Shown in pieces: positions 1 through 5,725 of a stretch of DNA of 9,050 nt. The notes under the pieces are model-generated. The model was not told where the DNA came from and searched no databases. It saw only the letters and a program-made list of their open reading frames with translations. The position numbers and the translations under genes are program-made. Source of the stretch: Clostridia bacterium (GTDB lineage Bacteria > Bacillota > Clostridia > Christensenellales > Aristaeellaceae); contig CAAEEC010000285.1 in NCBI GenBank assembly GCA_900754755.1, positions 1 through 9,050 of the forward strand, given 5' to 3'. Within the stretch, counting starts at the first letter, position 1; each line of letters opens with the position of its first letter.

Positions 1-652
1 ACCAATAGACGAGCGCCACCAAAGCCAGCGCCACAATCCAGCCGATGTGTACGCCGAACACCATGGGCAGTTGCGCCTGCGAGGAAAACCGGGCGATTTT
101 GGGAAATCCCATGCCCGCCGGGTCTTTCCACGCGCCCTGCGCGAGCGCCTGAATGGTGTAAAACGCCACGTAGTTCAGCATTAGGGTAAACAGCGTTTCG
201 TTCGTGCCAAATTTGGCCTTGAAATAGGCGGGAATCGCGCCATACAGGCCGCCGGCGATAAAGCCTACCGCCGCCATCACGAGCAGGAGCAGCACGCGCG
301 GCATATCATCGTGATACAGCGCCACATAGCTGGCGGCAATGGCGCCCACGCCAATTTGCCCCTCCGCGCCGATGTTCCAAAAGCGCATTTTGAAGGCGAG
401 CGTCACCGCCAGGGAGGTAATCAAGAGCGGAATGCACAGCCGGGCGGTCATGCGCAGCGCGGTGGTGGTGCCGACGGCGCCTTCCACCAAAGAGACATAC
501 ACTTCTATCGGATTGAAACCCAGCGCCAGGAAGAATAGGCCGCCCACCACCAGGGCCAACACCACCGCCGCCAGCCGCAACAGCATGGCGCGCAGGCGGT
601 TTGCATCGTCCGCGCGCTTGATGGCGCGCACGGGAATTTGCCACTTACGCAT
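1..652 (-). CDS. BMP/nucleoside-type ABC transporter permease (partial, C-terminus beyond window)
   Basis: Inner-membrane permease subunit of an importer of the BMP family (BPD_transp_2 fold, relatives of B. subtilis nucleoside permease NupP/YufP). 217 codons are visible; the rest lies left of base 1. By hydrophobicity there are membrane segments at about residues 23-45, 66-88, 98-113, 119-143, 150-172 and from 200. The family hallmarks FWNIGAEGQ (residues 91-99) and NETLFTLMLNYVA (151-163) are present. The ATG at 652 has a GGAGGTG ribosome-binding site at 660-666. It overlaps the end of the upstream ATPase by 8 bp (ATGCGTAA), so the two are translationally coupled and function as one transporter. 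A second permease gene is expected just downstream, outside the window. The class is sure. The substrate is not; purine nucleosides are the best-known cargo of the family. Confidence 0.92.
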   Translation of the reverse strand, partial: MRKWQIPVRAIKRADDANRLRAMLLRLAAVVLALVVGGLFFLALGFNPIEVYVSLVEGAVGTTTALRMTARLCIPLLITSLAVTLAFKMRFWNIGAEGQIGVGAIAASYVALYHDDMPRVLLLLVMAAVGFIAGGLYGAIPAYFKAKFGTNETLFTLMLNYVAFYTIQALAQGAWKDPAGMGFPKIARFSSQAQLPMVFGVHIGWIVALALVALVYW

Positions 653-2195
653 GGGCAAGCACCTCCTCCAGCGGCTGGCCGGTCATCATCAGGCCAAGCT
701 GTTCTTTGGTTACATCCTGCGCATGGACAATGCCCGTTACCCGGCCGCCGCACAGCACCAGGATGCGGTCGCACAATTCCAGCAGCACATCCAGGTCTTC
801 GCCAATGAATAGCACCGCCACGCCCTTTTCCTTCTGCTCGTTGAGAAGCTGATAAATCGTCATAGAAGAATGAATGTCCAGTCCGCGCACGGGATACGCC
901 GTGATCAGCACGCTGGGATTGGAAGAGATCTCGCGGCCAAGCAGCACCTTTTGCGCGTTCCCGCCCGAAAGCAGGCGCACGGGGCTATTCAGGCCAGGCG
1001 TATAAACGTTGAGCTTTTCCACCACTTCTTCCGCCAGCTTTTTGGCCGGGCGGCGGTCCAACCCAACGCCCTTGCGGGCGCAATAGGACTTGAGCAGCAT
1101 GTTATCCACAATGTTCATGGAGGGCAAAAGACCCATGCCAAAGCGATCCTCGGGAATGAAGCTCATATGTACGCCCATTTTGATGATGTCGCGCGCGCTG
1201 TGCCCGGCGATATCCACCCCATCCACCAGGATCGCGCCGCGGCTGGGCGCCATCAAGCCCGCGATCGTCTCGCACAACTCCCGCTGCCCACTGCCGGACA
1301 CCCCGGCCACGCCCAGGATTTCCCCGCGCGCAATGGCAAAGCTCACATCGCTGAGCACGGCCACTTTGTCCGCGTTGAGCACGCTCAAGCGGTGCACATC
1401 CAGCACATTGCCGCCGCGCTGCGGTTCGGGGCGGTGGATGGAAAGGTCGATGGATTCCCCCACCATGCGCTCAATCAAATCGCGGATCTGGATTTCGCTT
1501 GTGACCACGGTGCCCATGGAGCGGCCCTTGCGCAAGATGGACACCCGGTCGGAAATTTCCATCACCTCGTTCAGCTTATGCGTGATGATGATGATGGCAC
1601 AACCGTCTTTCTTCATGCGGCGCAAAATGGCAAACAGGCGATCGATTTCCTGCGGGGTAAGCACGGCGGTGGGTTCATCCAAAATCAAAGTGCGCGCGCC
1701 GCGGTACAGCACCTTCATGATTTCCACCATTTGCTTTTCACCCACGGAAAGGGAATAAATCTTGCGATCGGGATCGATGTGCAGGGCGAAGCGCTGGGAG
1801 AGCTCGCGAATTTTCGCGTCCACCTGCTTGCGCGAGCCGCCCCGCGTGCCCAGCACAATATTATCGCGCACGGTGAGCACATCCACCAACTTAAAATGCT
1901 GATGGATCATGCCAACGCCCAAGGCAATCGCGTCGTGCGGGGACTGGATGTCCACCCGCTCGCCGCGAATATAAATTTCGCCTTTATCCGGCCGGTAGAG
2001 GCCCATCAGCATGTTCATCAGCGTCGTTTTGCCAGAACCATTTTCGCCCAAAAGCGAAAGTATTTCGCCTTCGCGCACCGTCAGATCCACATCCGAATTG
2101 GCCACGACGTTGCCAAAAGACTTTGTAAGTCCTTTCAGCTCGATCGCAGGTGCGGCTGTGTGCTCCACGCGCAATCCCTGCCTTTCTTTCTCCAT
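645..2195 (-). CDS. BMP/nucleoside-type sugar-like ABC transporter ATPase, two nucleotide-binding domains
   Basis: Cytoplasmic ATPase of 516 aa that powers the permease encoded directly downstream. It is a tandem-NBD protein of the RbsA/NupO (COG3845) type. NBD1 (about residues 17-250) is complete: Walker A GENGSGKTT (50-58), Q-loop Q99, signature LSVGEKQ (149-155), Walker B TLILDEPT (169-176) and switch His206. NBD2 (about 263-505) has a Walker A without lysine (GVSGSGQRE, 298-306), an intact signature LSGGNAQK (409-416) and an altered Walker B (VLITAYPVRGLD, 429-440). This asymmetry is usual for the family, so NBD1 is probably the main hydrolytic site. The ATG at 2195 has only a weak AAAGGG ahead of it. 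An in-frame GTG at 2168 is an alternative start, because homology begins only at about residue 18. The gene has its own promoter and is first in the operon. Confidence 0.95.
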   Translation of the reverse strand: MEKERQGLRVEHTAAPAIELKGLTKSFGNVVANSDVDLTVREGEILSLLGENGSGKTTLMNMLMGLYRPDKGEIYIRGERVDIQSPHDAIALGVGMIHQHFKLVDVLTVRDNIVLGTRGGSRKQVDAKIRELSQRFALHIDPDRKIYSLSVGEKQMVEIMKVLYRGARTLILDEPTAVLTPQEIDRLFAILRRMKKDGCAIIIITHKLNEVMEISDRVSILRKGRSMGTVVTSEIQIRDLIERMVGESIDLSIHRPEPQRGGNVLDVHRLSVLNADKVAVLSDVSFAIARGEILGVAGVSGSGQRELCETIAGLMAPSRGAILVDGVDIAGHSARDIIKMGVHMSFIPEDRFGMGLLPSMNIVDNMLLKSYCARKGVGLDRRPAKKLAEEVVEKLNVYTPGLNSPVRLLSGGNAQKVLLGREISSNPSVLITAYPVRGLDIHSSMTIYQLLNEQKEKGVAVLFIGEDLDVLLELCDRILVLCGGRVTGIVHAQDVTKEQLGLMMTGQPLEEVLAHA

Positions 2196-2217
2196 TTCCC
2201 TTTGTGAATTACTTTCT

Positions 2218-2247
2218 ATTATAGCATTTTACGTGGGCGCACGTCAT
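2218..2247 (-). promoter_or_regulatory. Promoter of the ABC importer operon
   Basis: Reading the minus strand, TATAAT (2223-2218) is preceded by TGC (2226-2224), an extended -10. ATGACG (2247-2242), four of six matches to TTGACA, lies 18 bp upstream. The predicted start of transcription near 2211 leaves a leader of only about 16 nt. A small dyad ACGTG-GGCG-CACGT (2231-2244) sits inside the spacer and could be an operator. This promoter uncouples the importer from corA, whose terminator lies just upstream. Confidence 0.7.
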
Positions 2248-2258
2248 GAATATTGTGA

Positions 2259-2274
2259 AAAAATCGCGATTTTT
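2259..2274. promoter_or_regulatory. Perfect 16-bp palindrome AAAAATCGCGATTTTT upstream of the importer promoter
   Basis: The dyad is perfect and lies 11 bp upstream of the -35 of the importer promoter, between it and the corA terminator. Its A-tract/T-tract flanks around a TCGCGA core suit either a dimeric regulator site or a small hairpin in read-through RNA. No regulator is identified. The importance is inferred from symmetry and position only. Confidence 0.4.
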
Positions 2275-2280
2275 ATCGAG

Positions 2281-2323
2281 AAAAAAGTGGCTGCGCGCGG
2301 GGAATTTCCCGCGTTACAGCCAC
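2281..2323 (-). terminator. Intrinsic terminator of corA, overlapping its stop codon
   Basis: On the minus strand, arm GTGGCTG (2323-2317) would be the top of the coding end. Its complement is CAGCCAC on the transcript side (2293-2287). An inner stem CGCGGG/CCCGCG (2313-2308 with 2301-2296) has a 6-nt loop, and the hairpin is followed by TTTTTT (2286-2281). The outer arm consists of the last two corA codons (Trp, Leu), and the TAA (2316-2314) is the small bulge between the stems. A ribosome at the stop codon would therefore cover the hairpin. Confidence 0.85.
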
Positions 2324-3225
2324 CGGTTGTGCCGAAAAATCACAATTTCCACCACCACAATGACCACGCTTAGCGCAATCACCACTGGATACCCATAGGC
2401 CCAATGCAACTCCGGCATATAGGCGAAATTCATGCCATACCAGCCCACCAGCAGCGTGAGCGGCAAAAAAATGGCGGAAATCACGGCCAGCATGGTCATT
2501 ACGCGACTCTGCCGCACGCCAATCTGCGTTTGATACATCTCGCGAATGTGCAGCAAATCCTCGCGCAACGACTCCACATGCTGCAAAAACCGCTCCGCGC
2601 GATCCGACAGATAGCCAAAAGCCAGGCGGTCTTCTTCCTGAATCAAAGGGCTCGTGCTGGCGCGCAGGGACTCGCCCATGCTGGAAAGCTGATCGTAACA
2701 GGCGTGCAGCGCCACCAAATCCCTGCGCCAGACAATGAGCCGCTCATAAAACCGGTTCGGCAAGCTCGCCAGCAGTTCTTCCTCCATGGCGGAAAGATTT
2801 TCCTCCACGCTTTGCAAAAAAATGGCGTCTTCATCCGTCCAAGCATGGAGCAACGCGCAGAAAAAGCCTGCCAAGCTCAAGTCCAGCGCAAAGCGGCTCT
2901 CTTTCATGCGCTCCAGTTGCCCAACCAGCGCACTCTCTTCGCCAATCAAGCAAAGCCGCCCTTCTTCCAAGCAAAAACCGCAGCGCAACTTTCCCTCCAC
3001 GTGCGCATGCTTCACGGGCAAACAAAGCGTGCCCAGCAGATAGGAGCCGAACATTTGCGCCTTGCAATATGCCATCTGCGAAAGGAATTGCATCATGGCC
3101 TTGCGGTGCGCCACGCCTTTGATGTGCTCGCGGAATTCTTCCAGGGAAACCACCGTCACCCGTTTGCCGCTTTCTTCGCCCTTATCTCCGGCATACAGCG
3201 TTTCGCCCAGCACATACTGTTTCAT
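2314..3225 (-). CDS. corA: CorA-family Mg2+/divalent cation transporter
   Basis: Inner-membrane channel of 303 aa that, in the family, forms a homopentamer and admits Mg2+ (in some members Co2+, Ni2+ or Zn2+). The N-terminal 240 residues are the soluble, mostly helical, charge-rich cytoplasmic funnel. Two C-terminal membrane helices lie at about 244-264 and 280-297. The selectivity motif YGMNF (GMN at 264-266), followed by MPEL in the loop, is canonical, and a basic tail (RHNRW) follows the second helix. Start choice: the first ATG (3231) would be only 1 nt from GGAGG, while the second ATG (3225) is 7 nt from it, so 3225 is preferred. It lies 77 bp after the antiporter gene on the same strand and may be partly co-transcribed. 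Both handle cations, but a shared role is only inferred. Confidence 0.93.
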   Translation of the reverse strand: MKQYVLGETLYAGDKGEESGKRVTVVSLEEFREHIKGVAHRKAMMQFLSQMAYCKAQMFGSYLLGTLCLPVKHAHVEGKLRCGFCLEEGRLCLIGEESALVGQLERMKESRFALDLSLAGFFCALLHAWTDEDAIFLQSVEENLSAMEEELLASLPNRFYERLIVWRRDLVALHACYDQLSSMGESLRASTSPLIQEEDRLAFGYLSDRAERFLQHVESLREDLLHIREMYQTQIGVRQSRVMTMLAVISAIFLPLTLLVGWYGMNFAYMPELHWAYGYPVVIALSVVIVVVEIVIFRHNRWL

Positions 3226-3232
3226 CGCCATC

Positions 3233-3237
3233 CCTCC
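3233..3237 (-). promoter_or_regulatory. Ribosome-binding site of corA that decides the start
   Basis: GGAGG on the minus strand is 7 nt from the ATG at 3225 but only 1 nt from the ATG at 3231. The inner ATG is therefore the credible start. Confidence 0.75.
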
Positions 3238-3244
3238 GCCTCAC

Positions 3245-3273
3245 AGCATATCACATTTGCCGCCGCAAGACAA
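3245..3273 (-). promoter_or_regulatory. Candidate weak promoter of corA
   Basis: TTGTCT (3273-3268) and TATGCT (3250-3245) are separated by 17 bp, each with four of six consensus matches. The predicted start of transcription (about 3238) would fall right at the ribosome-binding site and give a very short leader, so this is tentative. Co-transcription from the antiporter promoter is the alternative. Confidence 0.3.
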
Positions 3274-3280
3274 GGGACGC

Positions 3281-3296
3281 GCCAAAAAACTTTGGC
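3281..3296 (-). terminator. Small hairpin between the antiporter gene and corA (weak or no terminator)
   Basis: GCCAAA-AAAC-TTTGGC is a 6-bp stem starting 7 bases past the antiporter stop. On the minus strand no T-run follows it; the T-run is inside the hairpin. It could slow polymerase or protect RNA ends, but it is not a convincing intrinsic terminator. Confidence 0.3.
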
Positions 3297-3302
3297 ACAA
3301 AA

Positions 3303-4523
3303 CTATCGCGTGCATTCGGCCGCGGGGTTGTTGACGGCCTTTTCCTCCGGAATCGCCCCTGCCAGGCGCAAAGCCAGCCGGGCGGACGCCGGGCCAACCA
3401 GTTCATACAGCACCGCGGAAGAAAGGATGATTACCGAAAGCAACGAGCCAAGTTCCGGCGACAGCATGCGCTCCGCCAGAGCCGCCAGGCCGATAGAAAC
3501 GCCCGCCTGCGGAATCAGCGCCAGTCCCAGGCAATTGCGCACCTCGGGCGTCTCGTGCGCCAGTACCGCGCCCACGCGCGCGCCGAGGCACTTGCCCGCA
3601 ATCCGCGCCACGAAATACGCCACGCCAATCGCGCCCACGCTCGCGAGCATCGGTACGTTCAGCCGCATGCCGCTGAGCACAAAAAAGAGCGTGAGCACCG
3701 GCGGCGTGAAGCGATCCACCTTCTTAAACAAGGTCTGCTTGCGGGAAAGGTTCGCGTGCATCGCGCCAAAAACCATGCAGGCAAGCAGCGGGGAAACGTC
3801 CACCGCCGCGCAGGCGCCCGCCAAGCCCATGAGCATGATGACCACCAGCAGCAACCGGTTGTAATCCGAAGTCACGCGCTGCATGAGCCATTTGAGCACA
3901 AAGGCCAACGCGCCGCCCACCAAGATGGCCGCCACATTGTACGCCAGCGGCAGCAGAATATCCTGCGCGCGCACCGCGCCGCTGCCCTCCGTCATGCCCG
4001 CCACCGTAGCGCAAACGCTGAAGGCGATCAAGGCCACCGCGTCGTCCAGCGCCACCACTTGCAAAACGGTATCCACAAAATGGCCCTTCGCCTTGTATTG
4101 CTTGATGGTCATCAGCGTGGAAGCCGGCGCAGTCGCCGAGGCAATCGCGCCCAGCAGCAGCGAAAAATCCAGGGGCAGCCCAAAGAGCAGCATGGTTCCC
4201 GTCACCGCCGCGGCCGCGGCCAGCGCTTCCAGCACCGTGACCACCACCACCCGCACGCCGCTGGCTTTCAGCCTGCTCCACTTGAAGAATTTGCCCACGC
4301 CAAAGGCGATAAAAGCCAGCGCCGCATCCGTGAGAAACGACATGGCTTCCACCGTTTGCGCGTCGATTAGCTTTAGGCAATGCGGCCCGATCAAAATCCC
4401 GGCCAGGATGTATCCCGTAACATTGGGCAAGCGCAAGCGCTTGGCAATGCGCGACAGGCAAAACGCCGCCAGCAGCGTGATTGCAAGATCAATTAACACT
4501 TGCGCCGTATAGTTCAATTCCAT
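3303..4523 (-). CDS. Cation:proton antiporter, CPA2 (KefB/NapA-like) membrane domain
   Basis: Polytopic inner-membrane exchanger of 406 aa (Na_H_Exchanger fold), expected to trade Na+ or K+ for protons in pH and salt homeostasis. Roughly 11-13 hydrophobic segments run from residue 4 to 382. The family pattern LRLPNVTGYILAGILIGPH lies at about 30-48. The ion-site segments are SATAPAST (129-136) and ALDDAVAL (158-165), and the paired Asp160-Asp161 suggests an electrogenic NapA/NhaA-like exchanger rather than the QD type seen in KefB. There is no C-terminal TrkA-N/TrkA-C regulatory domain, only a short hydrophilic tail rich in Ala and Pro. Start: ATG 4523, 7 nt after GGAGGAGG; the longer GTG start at 4541 would begin upstream of the ribosome-binding site itself. 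It is divergent from a LysR regulator with shared promoter DNA, so it is probably its target. Confidence 0.9.
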   Translation of the reverse strand: MELNYTAQVLIDLAITLLAAFCLSRIAKRLRLPNVTGYILAGILIGPHCLKLIDAQTVEAMSFLTDAALAFIAFGVGKFFKWSRLKASGVRVVVVTVLEALAAAAAVTGTMLLFGLPLDFSLLLGAIASATAPASTLMTIKQYKAKGHFVDTVLQVVALDDAVALIAFSVCATVAGMTEGSGAVRAQDILLPLAYNVAAILVGGALAFVLKWLMQRVTSDYNRLLLVVIMLMGLAGACAAVDVSPLLACMVFGAMHANLSRKQTLFKKVDRFTPPVLTLFFVLSGMRLNVPMLASVGAIGVAYFVARIAGKCLGARVGAVLAHETPEVRNCLGLALIPQAGVSIGLAALAERMLSPELGSLLSVIILSSAVLYELVGPASARLALRLAGAIPEEKAVNNPAAECTR

Positions 4524-4530
4524 TGCCAAT

Positions 4531-4538
4531 CCTCCTCC
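4531..4538 (-). promoter_or_regulatory. Ribosome-binding site of the antiporter that decides the start
   Basis: GGAGGAGG on the minus strand ends 7 nt before ATG 4523. The in-frame GTG at 4541 lies upstream of this site and has no site of its own, so it is rejected as a start. Confidence 0.8.
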
Positions 4539-4576
4539 CACAACTGCACAAGCGAAAAAATTCCCTTGATTTGCTC

Positions 4577-4605
4577 TTGATTATAGGCTCAAAATGTGGT
4601 AAAAT
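4577..4605 (+). promoter_or_regulatory. Promoter of the LysR regulator gene
   Basis: TTGATT (4577-4582), a 17-bp spacer, and TAAAAT (4600-4605) with an extended -10 TGG (4597-4599). The start of transcription is predicted near 4612, leaving a leader of about 60 nt to the TTG start. Confidence 0.65.
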
Positions 4606-4608
4606 CAA
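4580..4608 (-). promoter_or_regulatory. Promoter of the antiporter gene, overlapping the LysR promoter
   Basis: On the minus strand, TTGATT (4608-4603), a 17-bp spacer, and consensus TATAAT (4585-4580). The start is predicted near 4573, with a leader of about 50 nt. Its -10 overlaps the -35 of the LysR promoter and its -35 overlaps the LysR -10, so polymerase cannot occupy both at once. Confidence 0.7.
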
Positions 4609-4658
4609 ATTATAATTTCCATGCGCCTTATAAATCGTTTTAATACCACCTGAGCAAT

Positions 4659-4663
4659 GGAGG
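4659..4663 (+). promoter_or_regulatory. Ribosome-binding site selecting a TTG start for the LysR gene
   Basis: GGAGG overlaps the G of an in-frame ATG (4657) and stands 8 nt before TTG 4672. The ATG has no ribosome-binding site of its own, so TTG is the more credible start. Confidence 0.65.
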
Positions 4664-4671
4664 AAATTGGC

Positions 4672-5559
4672 TTGATCGATCCCAAAATTCGCACGCTAGT
4701 AACGCTCAATGATTTGGGCTCTTATACCAAAACTGCCGAAGCGCTCTCCCTTACGCAGCCTGCAATCAGCCACCACATCAAGCTGCTGGAGCAGGAATTC
4801 GGCATTTCCATCTTCGTAAAAGGCAAGCGAAAGCTCAAGCCCACGCCCGAAGGTCTCATTCTGCTCAAATTTGCGCACCGCGCCATCGCGCTTTCCCAAA
4901 AAGTACACCAGGAAATCGAGGATTACCGCCGCGAAGCGCGCAGCCTCACCGTAGGCATCACGCCCACGGCGAGCGACATCCTGGTGCCCCAGGTACTGGC
5001 TGCGTACTGTAACCAGCACCCCCAAGTGCGGATCCAAATCGTCCGCAGTACGATAAAAAAAATTGATAACATGCTTCGATTTTATGAAATTGACTTTGCT
5101 ATCGTGGATGGTATGATCAAGAACAGCACCAGTCGCTCCATCCTTTTGGGCACGGATTACCTTTGCCTCGTCGTCGCTCCAGGGCATCCTTTTGCCCAGC
5201 GGCAAAGCGTCACGCTGGAAGAGATACGGCAGGAAAAGCTGGTGCTCCGCCCCAAAAGCGCTGAAACCCGCAAATTGTTCGAAGGCTACCTTTACAGCCA
5301 CGGGTATGCCCTCGCGGATTTCCACGTGATGATGGAAATCGATAGCGTTTCCACCATCAAGGATATTGTGGCAGCCAACCTGGGCATCAGCATCATCAGC
5401 CACAGCGTGTGTCGGGAAGAAGAGCGCCGGGGCGAGTTGGTGGTCGTTCCCATCGAAAACTGCCGCATGCTGCGCGAAATCAACCTGGTCTATCCGGAAG
5501 ATTTTCCCTACCCGGAAATGCTGCAGGAACTGCGCGCAGAATACGAAAAGCGCCAGTAA
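4672..5559 (+). CDS. LysR-type transcriptional regulator
   Basis: DNA-binding regulator of 295 aa, the usual LysR length. The N-terminal winged helix-turn-helix (residues 1-60) carries the conserved pattern GSYTKTAEALSLTQPAISHH (about 16-35), followed by the linker helix (60-88) and the effector-binding domain (about 92-292) with LTVGITPTASDILVPQV at its start. The start is taken as TTG 4672, since GGAGG is 8 nt upstream and LysR proteins typically begin a few residues before this point; ATG 4657 would add five residues. The gene is divergent from the antiporter and shares its promoter DNA, so control of that gene and of itself is likely. The effector is unknown. It is followed by its own terminator, so it is probably monocistronic. 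Confidence 0.93.
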   Translation: MIDPKIRTLVTLNDLGSYTKTAEALSLTQPAISHHIKLLEQEFGISIFVKGKRKLKPTPEGLILLKFAHRAIALSQKVHQEIEDYRREARSLTVGITPTASDILVPQVLAAYCNQHPQVRIQIVRSTIKKIDNMLRFYEIDFAIVDGMIKNSTSRSILLGTDYLCLVVAPGHPFAQRQSVTLEEIRQEKLVLRPKSAETRKLFEGYLYSHGYALADFHVMMEIDSVSTIKDIVAANLGISIISHSVCREEERRGELVVVPIENCRMLREINLVYPEDFPYPEMLQELRAEYEKRQ

Positions 5560-5592
5560 GCCGCGCTCCAGGCCGCGCGTAGTTCGGCGCGC

Positions 5593-5643
5593 TGTGTCCA
5601 TGCCCCGCATGAAAACATGGTTTCGGGCATGGGCGCATTTTTT
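5593..5643 (+). terminator. Intrinsic terminator after the LysR gene
   Basis: Arms TGTGTCCATGCCC (5593-5605) and GGGCATGGGCGCA (5625-5637) form a 13-bp stem with two G-U pairs. A second small hairpin CATG-AAAA-CATG lies in the loop, and the stem is followed at once by TTTTTT (5638-5643). It starts about 33 bases after the stop codon. Confidence 0.9.
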
Positions 5644-5696
5644 GTCTGTTTCCGCCTTTCTATCTGTGATTTCCTCTTCCATCCCCAGCCATTTCG

Positions 5697-5705
5697 TGGT
5701 ATAAT
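5697..5705 (+). promoter_or_regulatory. Extended -10 promoter of the sugar operon
   Basis: TGG followed by the perfect -10 TATAAT (5700-5705). No convincing -35 lies 16-18 bp upstream, which fits an extended -10 promoter or one that needs an activator. The start of transcription is predicted around 5712. Confidence 0.65.
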
Positions 5706-5725
5706 CTTTGCTAAGCAAAGCGCTT
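5706..5725 (+). promoter_or_regulatory. Putative operator dyad at the sugar-operon start point
   Basis: CTTTGCT-A-AGCAAAG (5706-5720) is a perfect 7-bp-arm dyad directly abutting the -10 and spanning the predicted start of transcription. A second perfect palindrome AAGCGCTT (5718-5725), with a central CG as in LacI-family operators, overlaps its right end. It matches the catabolite cre consensus only partly. Position and symmetry suggest a repressor site; the repressor is not in the window. Confidence 0.55.

Larger units (their letters stand above)
4565..4618. repeat. TTGATT repeats and A/T dyad in the LysR/antiporter control region
   Basis: CTTGATT occurs twice in direct orientation at 4565-4571 and 4576-4582, exactly 11 bp (one helical turn) apart. 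The inverted form AATCAA lies at 4603-4608. A perfect 12-bp palindrome AAATTATAATTT follows at 4607-4618. Two of the three TTGATT copies double as -35 elements of opposite promoters. Same-face spacing and mirror placement fit binding by a LysR tetramer, but the region is AT-rich, so some symmetry may be chance. Confidence 0.45.

Noticed and set aside
429..440. Degenerate Walker motifs in the second ATPase domain (residues 298-306 and 429-440), considered as inactivation (coordinates given are residue positions of the protein at 645-2195)
   Set aside because: Loss of the second-domain lysine and an altered Walker B are usual in RbsA/NupO-type tandem ATPases, so this is not decay.
870..2207. 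A 445-codon open frame on the plus strand opposite the ABC ATPase
   Set aside because: The minus-strand frame has complete ATPase motifs. The antisense product is rich in His, Ala and Gln without domain character and is a by-product of high-GC codon use.
3281..3296. Hairpin GCCAAA/TTTGGC considered as a firm antiporter terminator
   Set aside because: The stem is only 6 bp and no T-run follows it in the direction of transcription, so it is listed only as a weak candidate.
2404..3864. A 486-codon plus-strand frame across corA and the antiporter
   Set aside because: It runs antisense through two well-supported genes and across their gap, has no ribosome-binding site, and shows low-complexity Arg/Ala/His composition.
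4696..5718. A 340-codon minus-strand frame opposite the LysR gene
   Set aside because: The plus-strand LysR protein is canonical from end to end, and this antisense frame even spans the LysR terminator.
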